Assembly (NCBI GenBank): GCA_021732025.1
Contig: JAKFVU010000045.1
Span: forward strand, 31,226-95,225
DNA length: 64,000 nucleotides
Source of the DNA: Candidatus Obscuribacterales bacterium
GTDB taxonomy: Bacteria; Cyanobacteriota; Vampirovibrionia; Obscuribacterales; Obscuribacteraceae
Reading direction: 5' to 3'
The first letter of the stretch is position 1; each line of letters starts with the position of its first letter. The position numbers were made by a program, and so were the translations under genes. The notes beneath the pieces were generated by a model. That model worked only from the letters and a program-made list of their open reading frames with translations, was not told where the DNA came from and did not search any database. Positions 43,944 to 53,258 of the stretch are shown here, one piece after another.

Positions 43944-46103
43944 ATGGCTAACAAATTCGTAGACCTGAATGGCGGCAATGACGCCAGTGACGGTTCAACA
44001 TTCGCCCTGCGCAAAAAGACACTCGCATCGGCCGCTGCTGTTGCAGCAGCCGGCGACACCATTCGCGTCATGGGGCGCCCCAGCACCAGCAGCGGCACCG
44101 CCACCTGGACCAAGGGTTCTGCTCTTGTCACACTGTCAGCGGCAATGAACCAGCTGATTTTCGGTGATAGTGCGGTAGCTTGGACTCCCTCTGCCAACGT
44201 TACGGCTTCAGTCAATACCACTGCACCGACACCTAAGCAGGGTGCAAACTGCTCAAAGCTGGTTTGCGCCGCTGGCTTCACCACTGGCATGGTTGCTTAT
44301 TTCGCAACCGGTACGCTCAACTTGAGCACTTACCAGCAGCTAACTTTCTGGGTGCAGTCGAGCGTTGCTCTGGCATCTGGTGCGCTCAGCATCAACCTGT
44401 GTAGCGACGCTGCTGGTGTTACAATCGTCGACACATTTACTCTTAACAAGGCTCTGAATGCCGGTCAGTGGACTGCTGTCACGATCGACAAAGGTGCGCC
44501 TTTGGGCACCTCCATCCAGAGCGTTCGGCTCACGGCAAACTCGTCGCTCGCTTCGACGACGATTTCGCTGGACAACATTTCTGCCGCGAAGAGCCCGGCT
44601 TCAGCCAACTGCTTGACTCTGAACACGCTGATTTCGCCGGACAATGCTGTCTGGTATCCGGTGCAGAGCATCAACGGCACGACGGTCTATGTCGACGGTC
44701 AGGCAACTACTGCAGCAACGGCGGCCAAGGGCTATCGTGGCGCTACTGGTTCATCGACGTTCTACATGATGCAGCCGACGGTTGTCTCTATCGGCACCGG
44801 CAACACTGTCTACGACCAGGTCTTCTCTGGCAACGGTTCCTCAGGTAACCAGATCACCATTTCTGGTGGCTGGGACCCCACGGCAATGACTACTCAGAGC
44901 GGCCTTACTCTGATTGACCGCAGTGACTGGTCGGGCTCTGGTATCAATCTTTCTGGTGGCACTGGCTACATTACTGTCGACAAGTTCTTGTTTGGTCATG
45001 CGGCCTTCCCGCTTGGCTTGGTAGCAGCAGGCTTTGGTTACAACATCACGAATAGCGGTTTCGCTGGCACTGGTTCGTTCTCGAACATGCCCACTCGTGC
45101 GGTCACTGTGGCCGGCTCGAACTTCATCAACTGCACGGGCACGACGGCCATCCTCAACATCCCGGCGACGGCGAACTACAAGAACGACAACAAGAACTGG
45201 AGCATCACGAACACCAAGGTGTGGGGTGCGGCAGTTGGTGGTATCAAGGTGCCATTGTTCGTCGCAGCAGCTCCCGCAACTGTCACCGGTTGCGATTGCT
45301 CGGGCAGCACAGGCCTGGGCTTCGACATCCAGTCGCCGTGCAACTTCCGCTCGAACACTGCTGAAGGCAACAGCTTGGGCGGTATCAACTTCCAGGCAAT
45401 TCAGGGCCTGGTATCCTACGGCCTCACAGCTCGTGGCAACACTGTCGGCGAAATTGTGCTGAACAACGCTGACGTTGAAATCTACGGTCTGAACACGAAC
45501 ACTGTCGGCGGCTCGGCTGTGCCGCAGATTATGGTACCAAGCAGCGTCAGCGGCCGTGCTGTCATTTCTGATTGGACTCAGTACACCGGCGGCGCTCCTG
45601 CTGCTGTTCTGACCTCGCTGGGTAGCCCGGGGACTGGTCGGACCTCTGGTAACACTGTCAACTCTCAGCGAGAAGCCGGCAACGCTGCAAACAATACCAC
45701 CTACACCGACTACGGCACGGTCACGACGACTGGTGTGGTCGGCCAGCCTGGCTCCGGCATTGCCTGGAAGCTCACTCCGGATACCGACGCGCTGTCTGGT
45801 GCTCCGCTGAGCATCGCCGTTGGGAAAGTGGCTTGCCCTGCCAACATGACCACTTACATCACCTACTGGGCCAAGTTGAGTGCAGCTGGTCCGACTGCTC
45901 GACTTCGAGTTGCTGGCGGCCGTTACCCCGGTGTTGGTTCGGCTGGCACCGATATTGTCGCTGCAATTTCTGCCACGGCCTGGACTCAGTACACGGTCTC
46001 GTTCACCCCGACCGAGAACTGTGTTGTCGATGTCTTTGCTGACGTCTGGGGCAGCACCACTCAGAACCTCGTGGTCAGCGGCCCCGTGGTCATCAGCCAG
46101 TAA
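43944..46103 (+). CDS. Large beta-helix-like surface or secreted protein
   Basis: ATG 43944 is chosen over 43869 because AAAGGAAAAAG directly precedes it; the product is 719 residues. The N-terminus MANKFVDLNGGNDASDGST is typical of parallel beta-helix proteins of phage and bacteria (the 'G-DG-x' opening). Residues about 90-225 resemble a carbohydrate-binding beta-sandwich, and 230-540 show short repeating Gly/Asn-rich strands. Residues about 590-719 form another beta-sandwich (YTDYGTVTTTGVVGQPGSG, YITYWAKLSAAGPTARLRVA). There is no signal peptide, so it would need a non-Sec route or be phage-tail-like. The coding is GC-rich relative to flanks. Confidence 0.68.
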   Translation: MANKFVDLNGGNDASDGSTFALRKKTLASAAAVAAAGDTIRVMGRPSTSSGTATWTKGSALVTLSAAMNQLIFGDSAVAWTPSANVTASVNTTAPTPKQGANCSKLVCAAGFTTGMVAYFATGTLNLSTYQQLTFWVQSSVALASGALSINLCSDAAGVTIVDTFTLNKALNAGQWTAVTIDKGAPLGTSIQSVRLTANSSLASTTISLDNISAAKSPASANCLTLNTLISPDNAVWYPVQSINGTTVYVDGQATTAATAAKGYRGATGSSTFYMMQPTVVSIGTGNTVYDQVFSGNGSSGNQITISGGWDPTAMTTQSGLTLIDRSDWSGSGINLSGGTGYITVDKFLFGHAAFPLGLVAAGFGYNITNSGFAGTGSFSNMPTRAVTVAGSNFINCTGTTAILNIPATANYKNDNKNWSITNTKVWGAAVGGIKVPLFVAAAPATVTGCDCSGSTGLGFDIQSPCNFRSNTAEGNSLGGINFQAIQGLVSYGLTARGNTVGEIVLNNADVEIYGLNTNTVGGSAVPQIMVPSSVSGRAVISDWTQYTGGAPAAVLTSLGSPGTGRTSGNTVNSQREAGNAANNTTYTDYGTVTTTGVVGQPGSGIAWKLTPDTDALSGAPLSIAVGKVACPANMTTYITYWAKLSAAGPTARLRVAGGRYPGVGSAGTDIVAAISATAWTQYTVSFTPTENCVVDVFADVWGSTTQNLVVSGPVVISQ

Positions 46104-46124
46104 CAGAGGAAAGGAGAAAAGATT

Positions 46125-46391
46125 ATGAACGCAGGATTTAGCGTCAACGCTGCTGACAAAGCAGCTCCATTCATCGGCGGTTCGTTGCAGGACGTCAGTG
46201 GGCTCACTTTCGTGTCTGGTGGCCTGCCATTTCTGGTGGCAAGTCAGCCGCCTGGTCCGAAGTATGTCAATGACTCGCGCGGCAGGCTAACGCAGGTGAA
46301 TTTCACGAACGGTACCCAAATCGTCTACTCGTACGACGACATGGGTAACCGAACCTCAGTAGTGACCACAGCTGGGCCTCACGGGCTTTAA
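46125..46391 (+). CDS. Stand-alone 88-residue YD-repeat (mini-Rhs) protein
   Basis: The strongest ribosome-binding site of the island (GAGGAAAGGAG) precedes ATG 46125. Residues 1-45 resemble a leader (VNAADKAAPFIGGSLQDVSG). Residues 50-82 contain one Rhs/YD unit: YVNDSRGRLTQVNF, then IVYSYDDMGNRTSV. A single YD repeat cannot form the Rhs shell, so it may be a partner that docks on the big Rhs protein encoded 185 bases downstream, or a remnant of a duplicated gene. Its good initiation site and clean stop favour a real protein. Confidence 0.65.
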   Translation: MNAGFSVNAADKAAPFIGGSLQDVSGLTFVSGGLPFLVASQPPGPKYVNDSRGRLTQVNFTNGTQIVYSYDDMGNRTSVVTTAGPHGL

Positions 46392-46423
46392 AAATTCAAG
46401 CACATTAGATCTACTAAAAAGCG

Positions 46424-46453
46424 AAGCTTACTGCATTTTGCAGTGAGCTTTTC
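46424..46453 (+). terminator. Hairpin terminator between mini-Rhs and Rhs genes
   Basis: AAGCTTACTGCA, loop TTT, TGCAGTGAGCTT (one T-G wobble), then TTC. Flanking GCACAT (about 46400) and ATGTGC (about 46476) may form an outer stem. It would reduce read-through into the Rhs gene. Confidence 0.6.
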
Positions 46454-46575
46454 TGCTTGAGCAAGGTCAGTTCTAGATGTGCACGAAATTTTTCATTCAA
46501 CAAAGGCTAATCAAGCCCGAAGAACTGGCTCTAGGCCTTCTTTGGGTAACTCAATCAAATAGGAAATAGAAACAA

Positions 46576-49500
46576 ATGTCTAATACACAAAACAACGTTG
46601 CTGCAAGTTCAACTGCAACCAGTAAACCAGCACAAGCACCGCAGCCTCCCATTCCTCCCCAGCCTCCGGTTGTGGTACCAGTCCCGATGCCACCGCTTCC
46701 CAAACGTGCACCATCATCGGAGAACCCAGTTTTAGCTCCAACTCCCGGTTGGCGTTTTCAACCAGGCAATCCTGGCACGATGACAGACGTCGGCAAAGTC
46801 GTGAACAGTCGCGTTATCGACGCTTCTAAAATATACAAGGGTGGCAAAAGTCTTGAGTTCGAGGCTTTCGAAAGCAAGCAGAATGCTGCTCTTGGTGCAA
46901 AGGCAAACTTTGCAAGTAACACAGTGCAGGGCCCTGCTTCGATCGTCGAACTGGCACGAGCTTTGCGGAATGATCCGCAACTGATCTTCGAGTTCGTCTA
47001 CAACAATATCGACTGGCAGGCCGGGTGGGGTGTTATGAAGGGCGGCCTCGGCTGCCTGTTGGATGGCAGCGGCAACTCATTTGACCAGAGCATGCTGCTG
47101 GTTGCTTTGCTGAGAGAAGCTGGTTTCACTGCTAACTATGTCATGGGGCAGATCGAAATGCCTGTGACTGAATACGACGCATGGTTCAATACCGACTCGG
47201 TTTCGGTCAGCTCCTACTGCTGCTACTGGTATTCGCAATACGCCAACATCCCCGGCAATGCACCGATCTGGAACGGCACCGAGTGGACGATGGTGATGAG
47301 CCATGTTTGGGTAAACGTGGTTATTTCAGGCACTACCTATGTGCTTGACCCGAGTCGCAAAACCTATAACCGCAAGGCTCCAGTTGCAAACCTGGGTACC
47401 ATCCTGGGCTACAACCAGAGCACGTTCTTGGCGAATGCGTCGAGTGGTGCCACTATTGATGGTAGCGGCAACTTCGTTCAGAACATGAACGCCACCAATA
47501 TCAATGCAGATTTGACGACGATGACGTCGAACCTGATTTCGTATATTCAGAACAACGCTATTGGCTCCGCTCCTGCTGGTACCGCTACCATCGATGATGT
47601 GCTTGGTGGCCAAGAGATTGTGCCAATCGCTCTGCCATTCGCGTGGAATACGGCTCTGCCTTATCAGATGGTCGGCGACGTTCCCACGATTTGGACTGGC
47701 GATGTTCCGCTCACGCACAAGACTACCTTGCGGGTGCAATTCCCGGAACTGTGGCCAGGCACTGGTTGGGTGATTGACGAAACTTTCACTTCGGATCAGC
47801 TTGCTGGCACCCGCCTTACACTGACTTTTGACTCAACTCTGCACCCGGTGCTGAAGTTGAATGGAACGGTAATCGCAACAGGCAGCGAGGCCCAAGGTGT
47901 TGGTACTTGGAATTCCGTGCACCTTACTGTGGATCACAACGCATTTGCCTATCCTGTTTATCCGAGGGAATGGTGGCAGCAATACCTTTATGCGTCGGAA
48001 GACAATCTGTACCTCATCGGCAACTCATGGGGTAACCTGGGGCGCGGCCAAGCCCTTTATCACAGCAAGTTGGCCACTGCATATAGTGTCGGCTCATTGG
48101 TTAATCCTGAGCCATCCGTGGGCGAATTGATGTCCGTTATCTGGTTTAACTGGGCTGCACAAGCAAGTCGAGTGAGTGACTTGATTTGCCGGATGGAAAA
48201 AACGTATTCGAACGGGTTCCATCAGGTGGGTATTGTCTCTAATACATCAGATCCAATCACTGCTGTCGCTAGCTCTGGAACTGACATTGGCGGTGTTGTT
48301 GGCTTTACCTCAACTTTGGACTTCGACTTTAGTCACTTTGGCAGAACCAACACCGTTATGGCTATGCACGGCGTTGCATTGGAAGCGGCTACGCTGGCTC
48401 AGTTTACTGGTCTGACGCCGGGAGTTTCGACGACGACTGTAATTGGCAAGGCCAATCGCACAGCTTCTGTGACTATTGGTGGCACAGTTACGGTCGGCAA
48501 CACCCTGACACTTACGGTTAACGACGCTGCGCTGAGTGGTGGCACTAAGTCAAAAACCTACACGGTTGTTGGTGGCGATACACTTACTTCAATCGCAGCG
48601 GGCCTGACAGCTCTGGTTAATGCTGACACCGCCTTGGGTGCAATCAAAGTTACAGCAACTTCGGACGGGCCGCTTATTCTTGTTTCGTCTGATTCCATCA
48701 ATCAGACTAGCTACGCGTCTTCCACCAGTGGTGGTGCCACTGCAACGATCACGATTGCATTCCTGAAGATCTACAAAGGCACGAATTCTAACTGGAACAC
48801 AGGTGCGAACATTTCGGCGAATCTTGTCGCTAATGGCTTCGATTCGACAGAAATGGCGAATATCTACACCTGGGAACTGGCTTCTGGGGTGAATTCGGTG
48901 CTTATGCCTGACCGCCCCGCCTTGGCTATGACCAATGTTTTCACTGGTTGGGGTCACTGGATTTTGCCGACCTATGCGAACAATGGTGGCGGCTATGGTC
49001 TCATTAACAATGTATCTAAGGGTGGAGCGAATTGGCAATGCGGTTTCGTTCATGTCGACGAGCAAGGCAACGCCTCTTTCGGCCCTCCAGTTTGTATCGT
49101 CGGGCCTGGAGTAAACCCCAATCCCGGCGAAACACCTAACGGCCAGGCAGCGAGCGCTGAGCCCATTGGATTGTTCTCTGGTGATTACTTCTACAATCGC
49201 TCTGATTTTAGCGTTGGTAGTCAAAGCTTTCCATACGGCCTCGATTTCACTAGGCACTATAATTCAGCCAACTTGAACACGACCAAAAGACTTGGCCTTG
49301 GTTGGACTCACAGTCACTCGATAACCGCAAAGGTTGGAAGCGACGGCTATTTGGGAATGGGTGACCAGTTTGCCATACAGGGAGCCGTGTCGATCGTTGA
49401 ACTCTTTGTCAGCCGGGAGATTGCATCTGACTCTACTCAGCCTGTAGTCAAAGTCGTAACGGCAAACCTGGTTGATAATTGGTGGATTGATCAGATCGTC

Positions 49501-52500
49501 AACAATACTGTTGTCGTAACAATCGGAGATGTTGCTCAATCTTATGTGAAGCAGCCTGATGGCTCGTACACAGCTCCCGCGAGTGCTCCTGGTACATTGA
49601 CTTTGGTGTCCGGCGCATATGGTTTGACGACACCGCAGGGAGTGGCGCTCAACTTCAATGCGAGCGGTCAGATCGCTACTTACGTGTTCCCTTCAGGAGT
49701 GACGGTGACCTACACATACAGCAGCGGCATTCTCGCCAGTGTTAGCAACGGTTTGGGGCGTACCCTGACTTTCAACTACACCAGCGGTAGAATTACGTCT
49801 GTGACGGATGGCACGGGCCGATCTGTTCAGTATGCCTTCGATGTGGACGGCAATCTCAGCAGTTTTACTGACGCTGAGTCAGAAGTCACGACCTACGAGT
49901 ACGATATTCCGGGCAGAATGACCAAGATTTTCATGCCGCTGAATCCGGCAACGGCAGTCACGACTAACGTTTACGATAGCCTTGGTCGAGTCGAAACTCA
50001 GGCTAATGCTCGCAGCCAGGTCTGGACTTATTACATCGCTGGTTCGCGTGTTGATGAGGTTGATGCTGTTGGCAATACCAATACCCTCTACTTCAATCGG
50101 CTAGGCGCAACGGTGAAGGCAATCAACGCACTCGGTTTTCAGGTCACTAACAAGTTTGATGGGCTCAACAGGCTAATCGAGTCGACCTTGCCTGAAGGCA
50201 ACAAGATTCAGATGACCTTTGACTCGAACAACAATGTTTTGACAAAAACCTTTGTACCGAAGCCAGGTTCTGGATTGTCCAACATCCAGTTCACCTACAC
50301 TTACGATTCAACTTGGGCTAAGCTCAAGACTGTTCTTGACGGAAACGGCAACACGACTACTTACGGCTACGATGTCGCCAATGGTAATCTGCTAACCGTC
50401 ACAAAGCCGATGGTTGGTGGATTCACACCAGTGCGGACGATGACTTACAATGGGCGCGGTCAAGTTCTCACTGTTACTGATGAAACGGGCATTGTGACCA
50501 AAATGGTCTATGATGCCACTTTTGAGAAGCTGACTTCGGTCATCGCCGATTTCAACGTAGGCGGTGGGCACCTCAACCTGACCACATCGTTTGCTTATGA
50601 CTCGGTGGGTAACGCCACCAGTGTTACCGATCCGAACACCAATCAGTCTACTTTCGTTTTCGACAATGAGAGGAGGATGACACAGGCTACTAGCCCAGCT
50701 CCGTTCAGCTTTGTGTCAAAGAGCGTCTACGATGCCAATGGCAATGTCGTGACTACTCAGCGACAGGTGACCAATGCTCCGACTTGGCAGACGACTAGCT
50801 TCGGCTATAGTCTGACAGACAAAGTTACCACTGTTACTGACCCTGTCGGTCGAGTGACAACTTGGGTGTTTGACGGCGCTGATCGCTTGCAGTCTGTGAC
50901 TGATGCACAAGGTCGCGTGACTCAATATACTTACGATGCGCTCAATCGCATCTCGACGGTCACTGACCCAAGCAGCACTATCAGCGATACCGAGACGTAC
51001 ACGGATAACGGGCTCAGGGAAAGCACCAAGGATGCGAAGAATAACCTGACACAGTACGCATATGACGGTTTCGACCGGCCAAGTGTGACCACCTTTGCTG
51101 ATTCGACGACAGTTCAATTCTCGTCTTATGACGACAACGGCAATTTGCTCACTGCGGCGACGCGCTCTGGAAGTGCGATCATAATGACTTATGATGCGTT
51201 GAATCGTCTTTCGACCAAGGCTCCGGCCGGTCAAGGCACGGTAACTTATGTCTACGATCTGGCGAATCGACTGCTTTCGGCGGCGAAGCCGACTGTTGCA
51301 GGAGACCCGTCCACAGGCACTTTCCAGCGTGCTTATGACACTGCCGGTCGTTTCTATCAGGAGCAGTATCCTGACGGCAAGACAGTTACCCACATTCTCG
51401 ACAGCAATGGTAATAGGACGAGGACAACTTGGCCTGACGGTTATTACGTGACAAGAGCGTTTGACCAGCTCAATCGACTGACCGATATTTTCTTGAACGG
51501 CTCAGGTTCAAGCTCTCTGTCCTATGTCTATGATCAGCTTTCGCGGCGCTCCTCAGTCACGATGGGCAATGGCACAAGCACGAGCTATGCATTCAGCTTG
51601 AACAACGATTTGGCTGCACTTAGCCAAAACTTTGTCGGTTCCTCCAACGGCTACTCTTTCTCACTCAACAATGTGCATCAGCTGGTTGGTGTGGGCATGA
51701 GTGACAACACTTTTGTCTGGCACCCAAGCGCGGCTGGCACGGTCAGCTACGGAACCGCTGACAACGTGAACAAGTACCCAACAGTGGGTGCTGCTTCCTT
51801 AACTTATGACGGCAACAAGAACCTGACCTCGGACGGCACATGGACCTACTCCTATGATACCGAGAATCACTTGTTGACGGCTGCAGCGGGTGCTGTTTCA
51901 GCCAGCTATGTTTATGACCCCAGTGGTAGGCAGGCACAGAAAACAGTGGGCGCAGTAAAAACGCGTTTCATCTATGATGGCTTGGACTTAATTGCTACCT
52001 ATGATGCTGCCGGGGTCTTGCAGAACCGCTATGTTCATGGGCCCGGCATGGATGAACCAGCCATCCAAGTAACGGCAGCAGGAGTTCTAAGCTTCTTCCA
52101 TCGAGACTTTCAAGGCTCGATCGTTGCAATGACGAACAACTCGGGCACGGTCACCAATAAGTACACTTATTCACCGTTCGGTGAAAGTGCTGCGCTTAGC
52201 GGAAGCATCTTTGGCTATACGGGCCAACGTTATGATGCTGAAACTGGTCTGTACTATTACAAGGCACGCCATTTCTCGCCTGTGCTTGGTCGCTTCTTGC
52301 AAACTGACCCGATTGGCTATGAGGGCGGGGATTTGAACCTCTACTCTTATGTCGGCAATGACCCGACAAACAAATTGGATTCGATGGGTTTGAGCCAGCA
52401 CAGTTACGGCGGCAATGGACCTGGTGACTTTGTACCTGGGTTTGGGCCAGTAGATGCGAACGGCAACCCGACAAATCCGTTTGCCGCTAGAAACTCAAAT

Positions 52501-53076
52501 GGAAACAACAGTGGCAGTAATAGCGTTGGGACTGCATTAGGTGGCTTGGGTAACGGCGGTGGCAGCAATAGCGTCGGGACTGCATTAGGTGGCTTGGGTA
52601 ACGGCGGTGGCAGCAATAGCGTTGGGACTGCATTAGGTGGCTTGGGCAACGGTGGAGGTAGTAATAGTGTCGGCACTCCTTTGGGGGGTCCCGGTAATGG
52701 GGTTGGTAGCAATAGCGTGGGAACATTATTAGGTGGCCTTGGTAACGGAGCCACACTGCTAGCCTCAAGTGTGATGGAAAAGCTGCAGGGTCATATAGAA
52801 AAACGAGGGCCGATTATTATTACTCCTTCGGTCCCCTTGCAATCAGGCCTTGTTGATCCGGGACACCTTCAGATACCTGGTGGTCATGATGGGGTTCTGG
52901 GGAGGATATATGACATGCAAGCGGAAGCTAGAAATCAGAATCCCAATCATATTCCTGTGGACTCTGTGCTCGGCCAAGCTATGTTGCAGCAACAGCAACA
53001 GCAACAACCCATGTCCGCATCTGACCTAATGCAATCAATTCGCTCGCAGACCAATTTGGCGGTTCCGCCACGTTGA
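46576..53076 (+). CDS. Rhs/YD-repeat polymorphic-toxin-like giant protein with Cys-less transglutaminase-like domain
   Basis: This 2,166-residue protein starts at ATG 46576 behind AGGAAA. Residues 1-60 are Pro-rich with no signal peptide. Residues about 130-265 have a transglutaminase-like outline: GNSFDQSMLLVALLREAG, then SHVWVNVV, then YVLDPSR. The nucleophile Cys is absent. A beta module (about 628-728) is inserted. The Rhs N-terminal region (FSGDYFYNRSDFSVGSQSF) begins near 860. Dozens of YD repeats run to about 1835. The Rhs core ends with GQRYDAETGLYYYKARHFSP, GRFLQTDPIGYEGGDLNLYS and NDPTNKLDSMGL (about 1940). The variable tip is 228 residues, with five 16-residue repeats and no known toxin motif. 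Confidence 0.9.
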   Translation: MSNTQNNVAASSTATSKPAQAPQPPIPPQPPVVVPVPMPPLPKRAPSSENPVLAPTPGWRFQPGNPGTMTDVGKVVNSRVIDASKIYKGGKSLEFEAFESKQNAALGAKANFASNTVQGPASIVELARALRNDPQLIFEFVYNNIDWQAGWGVMKGGLGCLLDGSGNSFDQSMLLVALLREAGFTANYVMGQIEMPVTEYDAWFNTDSVSVSSYCCYWYSQYANIPGNAPIWNGTEWTMVMSHVWVNVVISGTTYVLDPSRKTYNRKAPVANLGTILGYNQSTFLANASSGATIDGSGNFVQNMNATNINADLTTMTSNLISYIQNNAIGSAPAGTATIDDVLGGQEIVPIALPFAWNTALPYQMVGDVPTIWTGDVPLTHKTTLRVQFPELWPGTGWVIDETFTSDQLAGTRLTLTFDSTLHPVLKLNGTVIATGSEAQGVGTWNSVHLTVDHNAFAYPVYPREWWQQYLYASEDNLYLIGNSWGNLGRGQALYHSKLATAYSVGSLVNPEPSVGELMSVIWFNWAAQASRVSDLICRMEKTYSNGFHQVGIVSNTSDPITAVASSGTDIGGVVGFTSTLDFDFSHFGRTNTVMAMHGVALEAATLAQFTGLTPGVSTTTVIGKANRTASVTIGGTVTVGNTLTLTVNDAALSGGTKSKTYTVVGGDTLTSIAAGLTALVNADTALGAIKVTATSDGPLILVSSDSINQTSYASSTSGGATATITIAFLKIYKGTNSNWNTGANISANLVANGFDSTEMANIYTWELASGVNSVLMPDRPALAMTNVFTGWGHWILPTYANNGGGYGLINNVSKGGANWQCGFVHVDEQGNASFGPPVCIVGPGVNPNPGETPNGQAASAEPIGLFSGDYFYNRSDFSVGSQSFPYGLDFTRHYNSANLNTTKRLGLGWTHSHSITAKVGSDGYLGMGDQFAIQGAVSIVELFVSREIASDSTQPVVKVVTANLVDNWWIDQIVNNTVVVTIGDVAQSYVKQPDGSYTAPASAPGTLTLVSGAYGLTTPQGVALNFNASGQIATYVFPSGVTVTYTYSSGILASVSNGLGRTLTFNYTSGRITSVTDGTGRSVQYAFDVDGNLSSFTDAESEVTTYEYDIPGRMTKIFMPLNPATAVTTNVYDSLGRVETQANARSQVWTYYIAGSRVDEVDAVGNTNTLYFNRLGATVKAINALGFQVTNKFDGLNRLIESTLPEGNKIQMTFDSNNNVLTKTFVPKPGSGLSNIQFTYTYDSTWAKLKTVLDGNGNTTTYGYDVANGNLLTVTKPMVGGFTPVRTMTYNGRGQVLTVTDETGIVTKMVYDATFEKLTSVIADFNVGGGHLNLTTSFAYDSVGNATSVTDPNTNQSTFVFDNERRMTQATSPAPFSFVSKSVYDANGNVVTTQRQVTNAPTWQTTSFGYSLTDKVTTVTDPVGRVTTWVFDGADRLQSVTDAQGRVTQYTYDALNRISTVTDPSSTISDTETYTDNGLRESTKDAKNNLTQYAYDGFDRPSVTTFADSTTVQFSSYDDNGNLLTAATRSGSAIIMTYDALNRLSTKAPAGQGTVTYVYDLANRLLSAAKPTVAGDPSTGTFQRAYDTAGRFYQEQYPDGKTVTHILDSNGNRTRTTWPDGYYVTRAFDQLNRLTDIFLNGSGSSSLSYVYDQLSRRSSVTMGNGTSTSYAFSLNNDLAALSQNFVGSSNGYSFSLNNVHQLVGVGMSDNTFVWHPSAAGTVSYGTADNVNKYPTVGAASLTYDGNKNLTSDGTWTYSYDTENHLLTAAAGAVSASYVYDPSGRQAQKTVGAVKTRFIYDGLDLIATYDAAGVLQNRYVHGPGMDEPAIQVTAAGVLSFFHRDFQGSIVAMTNNSGTVTNKYTYSPFGESAALSGSIFGYTGQRYDAETGLYYYKARHFSPVLGRFLQTDPIGYEGGDLNLYSYVGNDPTNKLDSMGLSQHSYGGNGPGDFVPGFGPVDANGNPTNPFAARNSNGNNSGSNSVGTALGGLGNGGGSNSVGTALGGLGNGGGSNSVGTALGGLGNGGGSNSVGTPLGGPGNGVGSNSVGTLLGGLGNGATLLASSVMEKLQGHIEKRGPIIITPSVPLQSGLVDPGHLQIPGGHDGVLGRIYDMQAEARNQNPNHIPVDSVLGQAMLQQQQQQQPMSASDLMQSIRSQTNLAVPPR
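52513..52752 (+). repeat. Five tandem 48-bp repeats encoding 16-residue units in the Rhs tip
   Basis: Units start at 52513, 52561, 52609, 52657 and 52705. Each encodes a variant of GSNSVGTALGGLGNGG. The first three are nearly identical; the last two have diverged. The repeat lies just past the Rhs core end, where a toxin domain normally begins. Being in-frame, copy-number changes would alter linker length without breaking the protein. Confidence 0.92.
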
Positions 53077-53173
53077 TGAACTCAACTTTTAGTAAGGAAC
53101 TTAAAGGCAAATTTACCTAAGTGCTAAGTATTGAGCATAAAGGATATTGAAGGCACAGCGTTTCTTGTGGTCT

Positions 53174-53204
53174 GGAGGCCCTATACTAGTACTATAGGGC
53201 CTCC
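53174..53204 (+). terminator. Perfect 12-bp-stem hairpin after the Rhs gene
   Basis: GGAGGCCCTATA, loop CTAGTAC, TATAGGGCCTCC: a perfect GC-rich stem 97 bases after the Rhs stop and before the next gene. No T tract follows, but the stability and position make it the likely end of the Rhs transcript. Confidence 0.65.
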
Positions 53205-53258
53205 TTAGTCCATTGAGAACTAAGGTTCGCTAAAGTTACATCGATGGAGGAAAATTGA

